Source: Methylomonas sp. ZR1
Lineage (GTDB): Bacteria; Pseudomonadota; Gammaproteobacteria; Methylococcales; Methylomonadaceae
Assembly: GCF_013141865.1 (NCBI RefSeq)
Contig: NZ_RCST01000001.1
Coordinates: forward strand, 3,472,001-3,536,000
Length of the DNA stretch: 64,000 bases
Reading direction: 5' to 3'
Shown here: positions 27,696 through 38,327 of the stretch, piece by piece
Layout: every line of letters starts with the position of its first letter
Position numbering within the stretch: the stretch's first letter is position 1
Position numbers and translations under genes: made by a program
The notes under the pieces: model-generated
The model's database searches: none
What the model was told of the DNA's origin: nothing
What the model saw: only the letters and a program-made list of their open reading frames with translations

Positions 27696-28682
27696 TTACG
27701 AAGCCTTGCGGGCGGCAATAGCCTGGCTGAGTTGATACACCGCCATAGCGTAAAGCGGGCTGTGGTTATAGCGTGTGATGACATAAAAGTTATGCAGGCC
27801 CACCCATAAATCTTCGCCCACCTGTTGCTGGTAAGCCAGCAGTTTGACGGTTTCACTGGCGGCCAACTGCGTCGGCACATCGACTCCTAAACGACGCAAT
27901 TCGCCGACATTCGTATCCGGCTTGACGCCCTTGCTCAATGCTTGCCGATAGGCTTCGCCACGGGCACTAACCGGGTAAGCGACAGCCCCGCCCGGTTGCC
28001 ACTGGTTGCGCACGAAATAATTGGCCACGCTGGCAATCGCATCGGCGCTGTTAGTCCAGATATTCCGTTTGCCGTCCAGATCAAAATCCTTGGCGTAGCC
28101 CCGAAAACTGCTGGGCATGAATTGCGGCAGTCCCATGGCACCCGCGTACGACCCCATGGGCTGCAGCGGGTCCATGTGCTCTTCGCGGGCCAGCACCAGA
28201 AATTGCTCCAGTTCCTTCAGGAAGAATTCGCTGCGGGGCGGATAGGCAAAACCCAAAGTCGCCAGGGCGTCAATCACCCGATATTTACCGGTATGCGCGC
28301 CGTATTTGGTTTCCACGCCGATGATGGCGATGATGATTTCCGCCGGCACGCCGTATTGGCTTTCCACGGCTTTTAGGGTTGCCTCGTTGTCTTTCCAAAA
28401 CTGCACACCGCCCGCAATACGCGCCTCGGTCATGAATATCTCGCGATACTGAAACCAGGGCTTGCCCTCCGCCGGTTTGGACATCGCATCCAAAATCGGC
28501 TGCTGGATTTGCACGGCCTTGAACAAATTCCGCAATTCAGCTTCGTTGAAATGCTGCTGTTTGACCATGTTGTGGATAAACTGTTTGAAGCTGTCTGTTT
28601 CGGCAACTTCAGCGGAGGCGGAAACCGGACCCAGTAGCGTAGCAGCTAAAAGCCAAGCGGATAGTTTCGTGTGCATATTCAT
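27696..28682 (-). CDS. mltB: Membrane-bound lytic murein transglycosylase B
   Basis: This 328-residue protein has a signal peptide (LSAWLLAATLLGPVSASA); no lipobox cysteine is evident, so it is more like a soluble periplasmic form. GVETKYGAHTGKY carries the catalytic Glu of the MltB family. GAMGLPQFMPSSF and the FDLDGKRNIW block are also family features. It cleaves the MurNAc-GlcNAc bond with formation of a 1,6-anhydro end. It lies 7 bp after rodA, in the usual mrdA-rodA-mltB order of gammaproteobacteria. Confidence 0.93.
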   Translation of the reverse strand: MNMHTKLSAWLLAATLLGPVSASAEVAETDSFKQFIHNMVKQQHFNEAELRNLFKAVQIQQPILDAMSKPAEGKPWFQYREIFMTEARIAGGVQFWKDNEATLKAVESQYGVPAEIIIAIIGVETKYGAHTGKYRVIDALATLGFAYPPRSEFFLKELEQFLVLAREEHMDPLQPMGSYAGAMGLPQFMPSSFRGYAKDFDLDGKRNIWTNSADAIASVANYFVRNQWQPGGAVAYPVSARGEAYRQALSKGVKPDTNVGELRRLGVDVPTQLAASETVKLLAYQQQVGEDLWVGLHNFYVITRYNHSPLYAMAVYQLSQAIAARKAS

Positions 28683-28689
28683 AAGCCAA

Positions 28690-29820
28690 TTAAACAGGTA
28701 GTAATTTACGGTGGGTATGGATGGACATCAGAATACCGAAGCCGGCCATCAGCGTCACCATCGAGGTGCCGCCGTAGCTAATCAATGGTAGCGGCACGCC
28801 GACCACCGGCAGCACGCCGATCACCATGCCGATATTCACAAAAACGTAGACAAAAAAAGTAAAGGCCAAACTGCCGGCTAACAAGCGCGAGTAGGTATCC
28901 TGGGCTTGCACGGCAATGTAGAAACACCGGCTGATGACCAGCAGATACAAAACCAGCAGCCCGACGCAGCCGAACAAGCCAAACTCCTCGGCAAACACCG
29001 CAAAGATAAAGTCCGTGGAGCTTTCCGGTAAAAAATCCAGTTCCGCTTGACTACTGCCCAACCAGCCCTTGCCATTGATGCCGCCGGAACCGATGGCAAT
29101 CTTGGATTGAATGATATGGTAACCGGCGCCCATGGGGTCCGCTTCCGGATTCATAAACGTCAATACGCGGTTGCGCTGATAGTCGCGCATGAAATGCCAC
29201 AACACCGGGGTCAAGGACGCCAGTAAAGCCACAATGCCTAGCATGAACCACCACGACAAGCCAGCGAAGAACAACACTGCGGCCCCGGAACTGGCTACCA
29301 GCAAGGAGGTCCCCAAATCCGGCTGTTTTGCAATCAGCAAAACCGGCACAATCAACAACGTCGCCGCGCCCAACACATGCTTGGGCTTGGGCGGCAAGGC
29401 CCGTTCCGACAGATACCAGGCCACCATCATCGGCGCACTGATTTTGGTAAATTCGGACGGTTGAAAACGAAAGAAACCCAGATCCAGCCAACGCTGAGCG
29501 CCCATACTGATCTGCCCCATTACCGCCACTGCCAGTAACAACAACACGCAAATCGAGAACAAGGCCACCGAAAAACTCTGGAAACGACGCGGATTGACGT
29601 GCGCCAACACGATCATCAATAAAATGGCGAAACCCATACGGGTGGCGTGCCGAATCAGCAACGGCACTTCCTGGCCGCCGGCACTGTATAAAATCACAAA
29701 ACTGGTGGCGCAAATCAGCAACAAGCCGATGAACAGCGGGATGTCGATATGCAGCTTTCTGAGTAAATTGCCTAGCAGCGACGGCGGCTGAAACTGCTCA
29801 TTGCGCATTTCGGTTCTCAT
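28690..29820 (-). CDS. rodA: RodA, SEDS peptidoglycan glycosyltransferase
   Basis: This 376-residue protein has about ten membrane spans. SEDS-family features include QPSEFTKI, KQPDLGTS with the conserved Asp region, SGGINGKGW, LPESSTDFIFAVFAEEFGL and the C-terminal PLISYGGTSM. It polymerises lipid II in the elongasome with PBP2. Its start lies 2 bp after the mrdA stop, and mltB follows. Confidence 0.96.
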   Translation of the reverse strand: MRTEMRNEQFQPPSLLGNLLRKLHIDIPLFIGLLLICATSFVILYSAGGQEVPLLIRHATRMGFAILLMIVLAHVNPRRFQSFSVALFSICVLLLLAVAVMGQISMGAQRWLDLGFFRFQPSEFTKISAPMMVAWYLSERALPPKPKHVLGAATLLIVPVLLIAKQPDLGTSLLVASSGAAVLFFAGLSWWFMLGIVALLASLTPVLWHFMRDYQRNRVLTFMNPEADPMGAGYHIIQSKIAIGSGGINGKGWLGSSQAELDFLPESSTDFIFAVFAEEFGLFGCVGLLVLYLLVISRCFYIAVQAQDTYSRLLAGSLAFTFFVYVFVNIGMVIGVLPVVGVPLPLISYGGTSMVTLMAGFGILMSIHTHRKLLPV

Positions 29821-29822
29821 GG

Positions 29823-31667
29823 CTACGGCTCCTTTTTTTGATTCAGATAGGCATCGATAATTTCGCCGGCAATCGGCGCCGCCACCGAGCCGCCGTGGCC
29901 GCCGTGCTCGGCAATGATCGCCACCGCAATTTGCGGGTCGTGGACTGGCGCAAAGGCTATGAACAAAGCATGGTCGCGCATTTTAAAATCGATGGCGTCC
30001 TCGTTGTATTTCTCTTCCTGCTTGATGGTAAACACTTGCGCGGTGCCGGTCTTGCCGGCAATTTGATAGGTGATGGCCTTAGCCAAACGGCCGGCGGTAC
30101 CCCGCGCTCCGTGCACCACGTTGGTCATGCCTTTGATGATGTTATCGACATTTTGGGTTTTCAGCGGAATTAGTGCATCGGCTTTACCGCCTATCATGTC
30201 CGCGTAATCAGCGCTGATAATACTGTGCACCAAATGCGGTGTGATCACTTTGCCGTAGTTAGCCAGCGTAGCAGTAGCGTGAGCCAACTGCAGCGGCGTG
30301 GCCTGCGTGTAACCCTGACCGATGCCGGTAATGAGCGTTTCGCCCGGAAACCAGGCCTGGCTACGGTAATGTTTTTTCCATTCCTTAGACGGCATCAATC
30401 CATCGACCTCGCCGACCAAATCGATACCGGTTTTTCGACCGAAACTGAATTTGTCCATAAAGTCGTGCATCTTATCGATACCCAATGCTAAGGCCAGGTC
30501 ATAAAAATACACGTCGCAAGACTGGGTAATAGCCTCGTTCATATCCACCATACCGTGCCCCCACTTTTTCCAGTCGCGATACTTGTGATCGACATTCGGC
30601 AGCTTGTAATAACCCGGACAGAACAAACGGTGGTTAAAATCGGTGACGCCATATTCCAGACCGGCCAAGCCTAGAAACGGCTTGACGGTGGAACCCGGCG
30701 GATACTGGCCGCGCAAGGCCCGGTTGTATAAAGGCTGATCCGGCGAATCCTGCAAGGCTTTGTATTCTTTGCCGGAAATCCCGGAAACAAACGGATTGGG
30801 ATCGAAACCGGGCCGGCTGGCGAACACCAGCACCCCGCCGGTTTTGATTTCTATCGCCACCGCGGCGCCGTTGTATTCCGACAAGGCATCGTAGGCGATT
30901 TTTTGCAAATCGATGTCCAGCGTCAGGTAGATATTGGAACCGGCCACCGGCTCCACCGTCGCTACAGTATTGACGGCCCTGGCCTGCGCATTGGTTTCTA
31001 TTTCCTCGTAGCCGGCGGTGCCCAGCAAATGCTCTTCATAGGTTTTTTCGATGCCGGTTTTGCCGATGTGGTTGGTGCCGCGATATTTGGCCAGCGGCAA
31101 AGTTTGCATTTCCTTTTCGTTGATCCGACCGACATAGCCGACCACATGAGAAGCCAAGTCGCCGTAAGGATAATGCCGCACCAAGCGAGCGTAGACATCG
31201 ACACCGGGGAAATACGGCCTGACCACGGCAAATTTAGCGACTTCCTCGTCGCTGAGATTCTGCAGCAACGGCGTACTGGTGAAGGATTTGTTGCGCTTAC
31301 GCTGCTTTTGAAACAAATCGATTTTTTCCTCGGAAATATCCAGCAGCTTTTGCAATCTGACTAGCGTGTCGTCGAGATTTTCGATTTGCTCTGGAATCAA
31401 CTCCAAGCTGTAGGTCGGCACATTTTCCGCTAGCATCCGGCCCTTGCGGTCGTAAATCACGCCACGGGTGGGTGGCAAGGGCGAAATTTTGATGCGGTTG
31501 TCCTTGGACAAGGTTGCATAGTGCTCGTGACCGACCACCTGCAAATACACCAAACGGGTAACCAAACCGGCGATCAAAAACAGGATCAAGATAAACGCCG
31601 CGACGATGCGGCTTAAAAATAAGCGACTTTCGGCGAGCGGATCTTTAATGGCGAATTTTCTATCCAT
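29823..31667 (-). CDS. mrdA: Penicillin-binding protein 2, elongasome transpeptidase
   Basis: This 614-residue class B PBP has one N-terminal membrane span (IVAAFILILFLIAGLVTRLVYL) and the dimerisation block PPTRGVIYDRKGR. The transpeptidase motifs are STVK (in PPGSTVKPF), SCD (in TQSCDVYFYD) and KTG (in AGKTGTAQ). It cross-links glycan strands made by RodA during lateral wall growth. It overlaps neither neighbour but is within a few bases of mreD and rodA, so mreCD-mrdA-rodA-mltB reads as one transcript. Confidence 0.97.
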   Translation of the reverse strand: MDRKFAIKDPLAESRLFLSRIVAAFILILFLIAGLVTRLVYLQVVGHEHYATLSKDNRIKISPLPPTRGVIYDRKGRMLAENVPTYSLELIPEQIENLDDTLVRLQKLLDISEEKIDLFQKQRKRNKSFTSTPLLQNLSDEEVAKFAVVRPYFPGVDVYARLVRHYPYGDLASHVVGYVGRINEKEMQTLPLAKYRGTNHIGKTGIEKTYEEHLLGTAGYEEIETNAQARAVNTVATVEPVAGSNIYLTLDIDLQKIAYDALSEYNGAAVAIEIKTGGVLVFASRPGFDPNPFVSGISGKEYKALQDSPDQPLYNRALRGQYPPGSTVKPFLGLAGLEYGVTDFNHRLFCPGYYKLPNVDHKYRDWKKWGHGMVDMNEAITQSCDVYFYDLALALGIDKMHDFMDKFSFGRKTGIDLVGEVDGLMPSKEWKKHYRSQAWFPGETLITGIGQGYTQATPLQLAHATATLANYGKVITPHLVHSIISADYADMIGGKADALIPLKTQNVDNIIKGMTNVVHGARGTAGRLAKAITYQIAGKTGTAQVFTIKQEEKYNEDAIDFKMRDHALFIAFAPVHDPQIAVAIIAEHGGHGGSVAAPIAGEIIDAYLNQKKEP

Positions 31668-31673
31668 GCTCCG

Positions 31674-32162
31674 TTAGACGATGCGTGCCATTACCCGGAT
31701 ATAACGCAGCACCACAAACACCAGCGGCCACACCAAGGTGCCGGATAATACCGGATACCAAAACGCCAGGGATAGGCGATTGCCGGCTTGCATGCTTTCG
31801 GTGCCGAAAATAATGCTCTGCGATGCAAACAAGCACAAAAACACAAACAAGCATTGCTGCACCATCGGAAATTGCCGCAAACGCCGATGCTCGTTGATAC
31901 TGAAATAGCAAATCAGCGCATAAATCAAGGCGTACTGCCCCAGCAAACGGCCGGTTAATACGTCAGTCAACAAACCTATCGACCAAGCGCTGAATACGCC
32001 AAACCGTTCCGGCAAGGCAATGGACCAATAAATTAACACCAATACAATCCAGTCCGGATTGAATACATCCATACTGGGAAACAGTGACATTACCCGCAGC
32101 ACCATCGCCGCGCCTATGGTAACGATGAAGTAAATGGTAGCGGCAAAATCAAGGCGCGACAT
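31674..32162 (-). CDS. mreD: Rod shape-determining protein MreD
   Basis: This 162-residue integral membrane protein has about five spans (IYFIVTIGAAMVLRVM, PDWIVLVLIYWSI, FSAWSIGLLTDVL and so on) and the family block GLLTDVLTGRLLGQYAL. It overlaps the mreC stop by 14 bp. It links the MreB filaments and MreC to the transmembrane elongation machinery. Confidence 0.93.
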   Translation of the reverse strand: MSRLDFAATIYFIVTIGAAMVLRVMSLFPSMDVFNPDWIVLVLIYWSIALPERFGVFSAWSIGLLTDVLTGRLLGQYALIYALICYFSINEHRRLRQFPMVQQCLFVFLCLFASQSIIFGTESMQAGNRLSLAFWYPVLSGTLVWPLVFVVLRYIRVMARIV

Positions 32163-33045
32163 GCTCGGCTTCCTTGGCTTCCGGCTCGGCTGGCGCTTTA
32201 CCCTGCTCGCCTAACACCACCGGCGTGGAATGACTCCAGACGATCAAAAACTCGCGGCTTTTATCCAATTCCGCCTTGGGCGTGGCGTAAATATTGGCAA
32301 AGGATTTGTCTGGCCTGGCTTCGAATTTATCCACTACCGCGACCGGATAACCGGCCGGAAATACGCCGCCAAGTCCGGAGGTAACCAGCAAATCCCCTGG
32401 CACGATGTCCGCGTTATTAGCCAGAAACGGCAAATGCAGACGATTGGGCTGGCCGGTACCGAAAGCGATGGTACGCAAACCGTTGCGGTTAACCTGTACC
32501 GGGACGGCATGGTCGGGATCGGTGATCAGCATCACTTCCGAGCTGGACGGCAAGGCCCGCACCACCTGGCCGACGATGCCGTTGGCATCCAAAACAGGCT
32601 GTTCCGGATGCACGCCAAAACGCGAGCCTTTGTTGACCACCACGGTGTGTTCGTAAGGCGCCAGTTTTACCGACACCAGTTCCGCTACCAGCACCTGTTC
32701 GCCCAGCTGAAAGGAGTTTTCCAGCAACATTCGCAGCCGGGTGTTTTCCTTTTCCAAGGCTGCGAATTTCAACAATTTCGCATCGTTGACGAACTGAGCC
32801 TCTTTCAAGCGGCGGTTTTCCTTTTGCAGCTCCACAAAAGAAATCACCGTTCCGGACACGGTCTGATAAAAATCGACAGGTAGACTGGCCAGCGATTGTA
32901 AGGGATAGGTGAACACCGATAACAAGGAGCGCAACCGGTCCAGGCGTTCACTGCGATAATCAATCACTAACATCGAAATTGATACCAGCAATGCCACCAG
33001 TAAGCGGGTATTAAGTGAAGGGCCTTTGGCAAATAAGAGTTTTAT
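32149..33045 (-). CDS. mreC: Rod shape-determining protein MreC, apparent AUA start
   Basis: The core is classic MreC: one membrane span (LVALLVSISMLVIDYRS), a coiled coil near residues 60-95, then the beta-barrel domain with SRFGVHPEQPV and TSGLGGVFPAGYPVAVV. The first standard start in frame is a GTG at 32997, but homology extends 16 codons further: KLLFAKGPSLNTR matches the E. coli N-terminus MKPIFSRGPSLQIR. The codon at the Met position is ATA (33043-33045), preceded by AGAGG six bases upstream. The next in-frame codons upstream are GCC, TTT, AGG and then TAG. I therefore annotate an ATA start (298 residues). A base error or a point mutation is the alternative. Confidence 0.85.
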   Translation of the reverse strand: MKLLFAKGPSLNTRLLVALLVSISMLVIDYRSERLDRLRSLLSVFTYPLQSLASLPVDFYQTVSGTVISFVELQKENRRLKEAQFVNDAKLLKFAALEKENTRLRMLLENSFQLGEQVLVAELVSVKLAPYEHTVVVNKGSRFGVHPEQPVLDANGIVGQVVRALPSSSEVMLITDPDHAVPVQVNRNGLRTIAFGTGQPNRLHLPFLANNADIVPGDLLVTSGLGGVFPAGYPVAVVDKFEARPDKSFANIYATPKAELDKSREFLIVWSHSTPVVLGEQGKAPAEPEAKEAEHVAP

Positions 33046-33163
33046 GGCAAACCTCTAACAATCAAAACGCGACGGGCAAGACCGGCACCCATCGACGCGA
33101 CAGCAAGAACAATCAAGCTCCGCTCATGGGCAGTTCATGTGCCGAGCGGCATAAATTCGTAGA

Positions 33164-33204
33164 AAAGGCCGCTGTAGCCGCTTTACGCGGTCACATCGGC
33201 CTTT
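33164..33204 (-). terminator. Terminator-like hairpin between mreB and mreC
   Basis: AAAGGCCG (33164-33171) pairs with CGGCCTTT (33197-33204), with an inner AGCCGC/GCGGT stem. On the minus strand the right arm is followed by TTCTACG. In the 181-bp mreB-mreC gap it could act as a partial terminator, giving more MreB than MreCD. Confidence 0.5.
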
Positions 33205-33226
33205 CAGAGATATTTCGGTACAGCGT

Positions 33227-34306
<1,080 letters not shown>

Positions 34307-34384
34307 CTACTTTAACAATCAAGCAGGTATTTGAGCAAGATATAAAGTATCATAGTTTTACTAAGAAAACCTGGAGTTACAAGA

Positions 34385-34672
34385 ATGTCGTTAACGGCGA
34401 ATGACGTTAAAAAAATCGCTCACCTGGCGAGGCTGGGCATTGCGGAACAAGATGTCGAACACTATGCAAAAGACCTATCGGGCGTACTGGAATTAATGAC
34501 GCAAATGGGCCAATTAGACACGACCGGCGTGACACCCATGGCGCACCCGCTGGATCAAATGCAGCGCCTGCGCGAAGATGCTGTGACCGAGAGCGATCAC
34601 CGCGACCATTTCCAAACCATCGCCCCGCAAACCGAAGCCGGATTGTACCTGGTTCCCAAAGTCATCGATTAA
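34385..34672 (+). CDS. gatC: Asp-tRNA(Asn)/Glu-tRNA(Gln) amidotransferase subunit C
   Basis: This 95-residue protein starts [19 protein letters not shown], the characteristic GatC start, and has the C-terminal block [14 protein letters not shown]. GatC stabilises the GatA-GatB complex. The upstream CTGGAGT is a usable ribosome site. It is the first gene of the gatC-gatA-(Uma2)-gatB operon. Confidence 0.96.
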   Translation: MSLTANDVKKIAHLARLGIAEQDVEHYAKDLSGVLELMTQMGQLDTTGVTPMAHPLDQMQRLREDAVTESDHRDHFQTIAPQTEAGLYLVPKVID

Positions 34673-34680
34673 GGACGATT

Positions 34681-36132
<1,452 letters not shown>

Positions 36133-36146
36133 CACGGGAGAGGCAC

Positions 36147-36749
36147 ATGGCGCCTATTACGCAACTTTCGCAATTGGATTTGAACGGCACTTACAGTTAC
36201 GCCGATTACCTGACCTGGCGATTGGAGGAAAGTGTCGAGTTGATCAAGGGCAAGATAGTGGCGATGTCGCCGGCGCCGAGCAGGAAACATCAAACTGTCA
36301 CCGGTAACTTGTTTTTGAGTTTGGGCAGCCACTTCAAACACAAACCTTGTAACGTTTACGTGGCACCCTTCGACGTCAAACTCTACGACCGCCGCAAATC
36401 GCTGCTTGCGAACGGCGACGCATATAGCGTGGTGCAACCCGATTTATGCGTGATTTGCGATCAGGACAAACTCACCGAACAAGGCTGCGACGGCGCGCCG
36501 GACTGGATCATTGAAGTCTTGTCGCCCGGTAACAGCCGAAAAGAAGTGCGCCTGAAATACGACTTATACGAAGAAAGCGGCGTAAGAGAATACTGGCTGG
36601 TATTTCCCTACGAACAAATCGTGCAGCAATTCGTGCTGGACGAGCAGGATAAATATCAATTGCGCGGCTTATATCCGGGCAACGAAATCGCCGCTCCGCA
36701 TTTATTCCCCGACCTGCAAATCGACTTGAACGACGTTTTTGCCGAATAA
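36147..36749 (+). CDS. Uma2-family PD-(D/E)XK nuclease-like protein
   Basis: This 200-residue protein has the Uma2 (DUF820) pattern: ELIKGKIVAMSPAPS, VQPDLCVICD (metal-binding Asp) and DWIIEVLSPGNSRKE (the E-x-K-like half), followed by KYDLYEESGVREYWLV. Uma2 proteins are common in cyanobacteria and some proteobacteria, often in many copies, and have a restriction-endonuclease fold with no settled function. Here it sits 14 bp after gatA and 18 bp before gatB, inside a translation operon that is normally just gatCAB, so it looks like a later insertion. Confidence 0.85.
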   Translation: MAPITQLSQLDLNGTYSYADYLTWRLEESVELIKGKIVAMSPAPSRKHQTVTGNLFLSLGSHFKHKPCNVYVAPFDVKLYDRRKSLLANGDAYSVVQPDLCVICDQDKLTEQGCDGAPDWIIEVLSPGNSRKEVRLKYDLYEESGVREYWLVFPYEQIVQQFVLDEQDKYQLRGLYPGNEIAAPHLFPDLQIDLNDVFAE

Positions 36750-36767
36750 GCTTTAAAGGAACCACAA

Positions 36768-38207
36768 ATGAACTCACAATGGGAAGCCGTCATTGGCCTG
36801 GAAATCCACACCCAACTCTCCACGAAATCGAAAATATTCTCCGGTGCCGCCACCGCTTACGGCGCGGAACCCAATACCCAGGCCTGCGCGGTCGACTTGG
36901 GCTTGCCGGGGGTTTTGCCCGTATTGAATAAAGACGCCGTGCGTAAAGCCGTCACCTTTGGCTTGGCGATTGATGCCGAGATTGCCCCGCATTCGGTGTT
37001 CGCCCGCAAAAACTATTTTTACCCGGACTTACCGAAAGGCTACCAGATCAGCCAGTTCGAACTGCCTATCGTCGGCAATGGCCATCTGGACATCGAAGTC
37101 GATGGTGTCAGCAAACGCATCGGCATCACCCGCGCCCATCTGGAAGAGGACGCCGGCAAATCCCTCCACGAAGATTTTCACGGCCTGACCGGCATCGACT
37201 TGAACCGCGCCGGCACACCCCTGCTGGAAATCGTTTCCGAGCCGGACATGCGCTCCGCCAAGGAAGCCGTGGCCTACATGCGCAAACTACACGAACTGGT
37301 GCGCTACCTGGAAATCTGCGATGGCAACATGCAGGAAGGCTCGTTTCGCTGCGACGCCAACGTCTCGGTGCGCCCGAAAGGCCAAGCCGAATTCGGCACC
37401 CGTGCAGAAATCAAGAACATCAACTCCTTCAAATTCGTTGAAAAAGCCATCAATCACGAAATCGAGCGGCAGATCGATGTGATCGAAGGCGGCGGCAAAG
37501 TGGTTCAGGAAACCCGCCTCTACGACGCCAACAAGGACGAAACCCGCTCGATGCGCAGCAAGGAAGAAGCCAACGATTACCGTTACTTCCCCGATCCAGA
37601 CTTGCTGCCGGTATTGATCGAAGAAGCGTTGAAAACCGAAATTCGCGCCTCGCTACCAGAACTGCCGGATGCCAAGAAACAGCGTTTCATCGAGCAATAC
37701 GCCCTGGATAACGAAAGCGCTACTACCTTGACGTCGTCGCGCGAATTGGCCGACTTTTACGAAACAGTCGTCAAAGCCTCGGGCGACGAAGCCAAGCTGG
37801 CCGGCAACTGGCTGACCGGCGACGTGTTGGGCGCATTGAACAAAGCCGGATTAGAAATCGGCGATTGCCCGGTCAATGCCGAGCGCCTGGCCGGCCTGCT
37901 CAAACGCATTGCCGACAACACCATTTCCGGCAAAACCGCCAAACAGGTATTCGATAAGCTCTGGAACAGCACCGACAGCGCCGACGAAATCATCGAAAAA
38001 GAAGGCTTGAAGCAGATCACCGACAGCGGTGCGATAGAAGCCATCGTCGATAAAGTGATAGCCGCCAACCCGGTGCCAGTCGAGCAATATCGGGCCGGCA
38101 AGGACAAAGCGTTGATGGCTTTGGTCGGGCAGATCATGAAAGAAACCCAAGGCAAGGCCAACCCGGGTGAAGTGAACAAGATGTTGATTGCCAAGCTGAA
38201 AAGCTAA
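36768..38207 (+). CDS. gatB: Asp-tRNA(Asn)/Glu-tRNA(Gln) amidotransferase subunit B
   Basis: This 479-residue protein starts [39 protein letters not shown] and [16 protein letters not shown] are GatB signatures. The C-terminal YqeY-like tail domain ends [11 protein letters not shown]. It phosphorylates and amidates misacylated Glu-tRNA(Gln) or Asp-tRNA(Asn) with ammonia channelled from GatA. AAAGGA lies ahead of the ATG. Confidence 0.97.
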   Translation: MNSQWEAVIGLEIHTQLSTKSKIFSGAATAYGAEPNTQACAVDLGLPGVLPVLNKDAVRKAVTFGLAIDAEIAPHSVFARKNYFYPDLPKGYQISQFELPIVGNGHLDIEVDGVSKRIGITRAHLEEDAGKSLHEDFHGLTGIDLNRAGTPLLEIVSEPDMRSAKEAVAYMRKLHELVRYLEICDGNMQEGSFRCDANVSVRPKGQAEFGTRAEIKNINSFKFVEKAINHEIERQIDVIEGGGKVVQETRLYDANKDETRSMRSKEEANDYRYFPDPDLLPVLIEEALKTEIRASLPELPDAKKQRFIEQYALDNESATTLTSSRELADFYETVVKASGDEAKLAGNWLTGDVLGALNKAGLEIGDCPVNAERLAGLLKRIADNTISGKTAKQVFDKLWNSTDSADEIIEKEGLKQITDSGAIEAIVDKVIAANPVPVEQYRAGKDKALMALVGQIMKETQGKANPGEVNKMLIAKLKS

Positions 38208-38244
38208 GGCCGGCGCCTCCCGGAGCATCGCTGAATTAATCTTC

Positions 38245-38305
38245 ATCCCCGTGCAGGCGGGGATTCGGAATTTTGACTTTTCTGGGTTCCCGCCTACACG
38301 GGAAC
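38245..38305. repeat. Inverted pair of palindromes after gatB (REP-like, possible terminator)
   Basis: ATCCCCG/CGGGGAT around TGCAGG, then TTCCCG/CGGGAA around CCTACA, in opposite orientations so that the two hairpins also pair with each other. This CCCGC..GCGGG type of dispersed element is frequent in proteobacterial intergenic DNA. It lies between the convergent gatB and helicase genes and could end transcription from both sides. Confidence 0.55.
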
Positions 38306-38327
38306 AACGGGAGCGGCTCCGAAAAAC

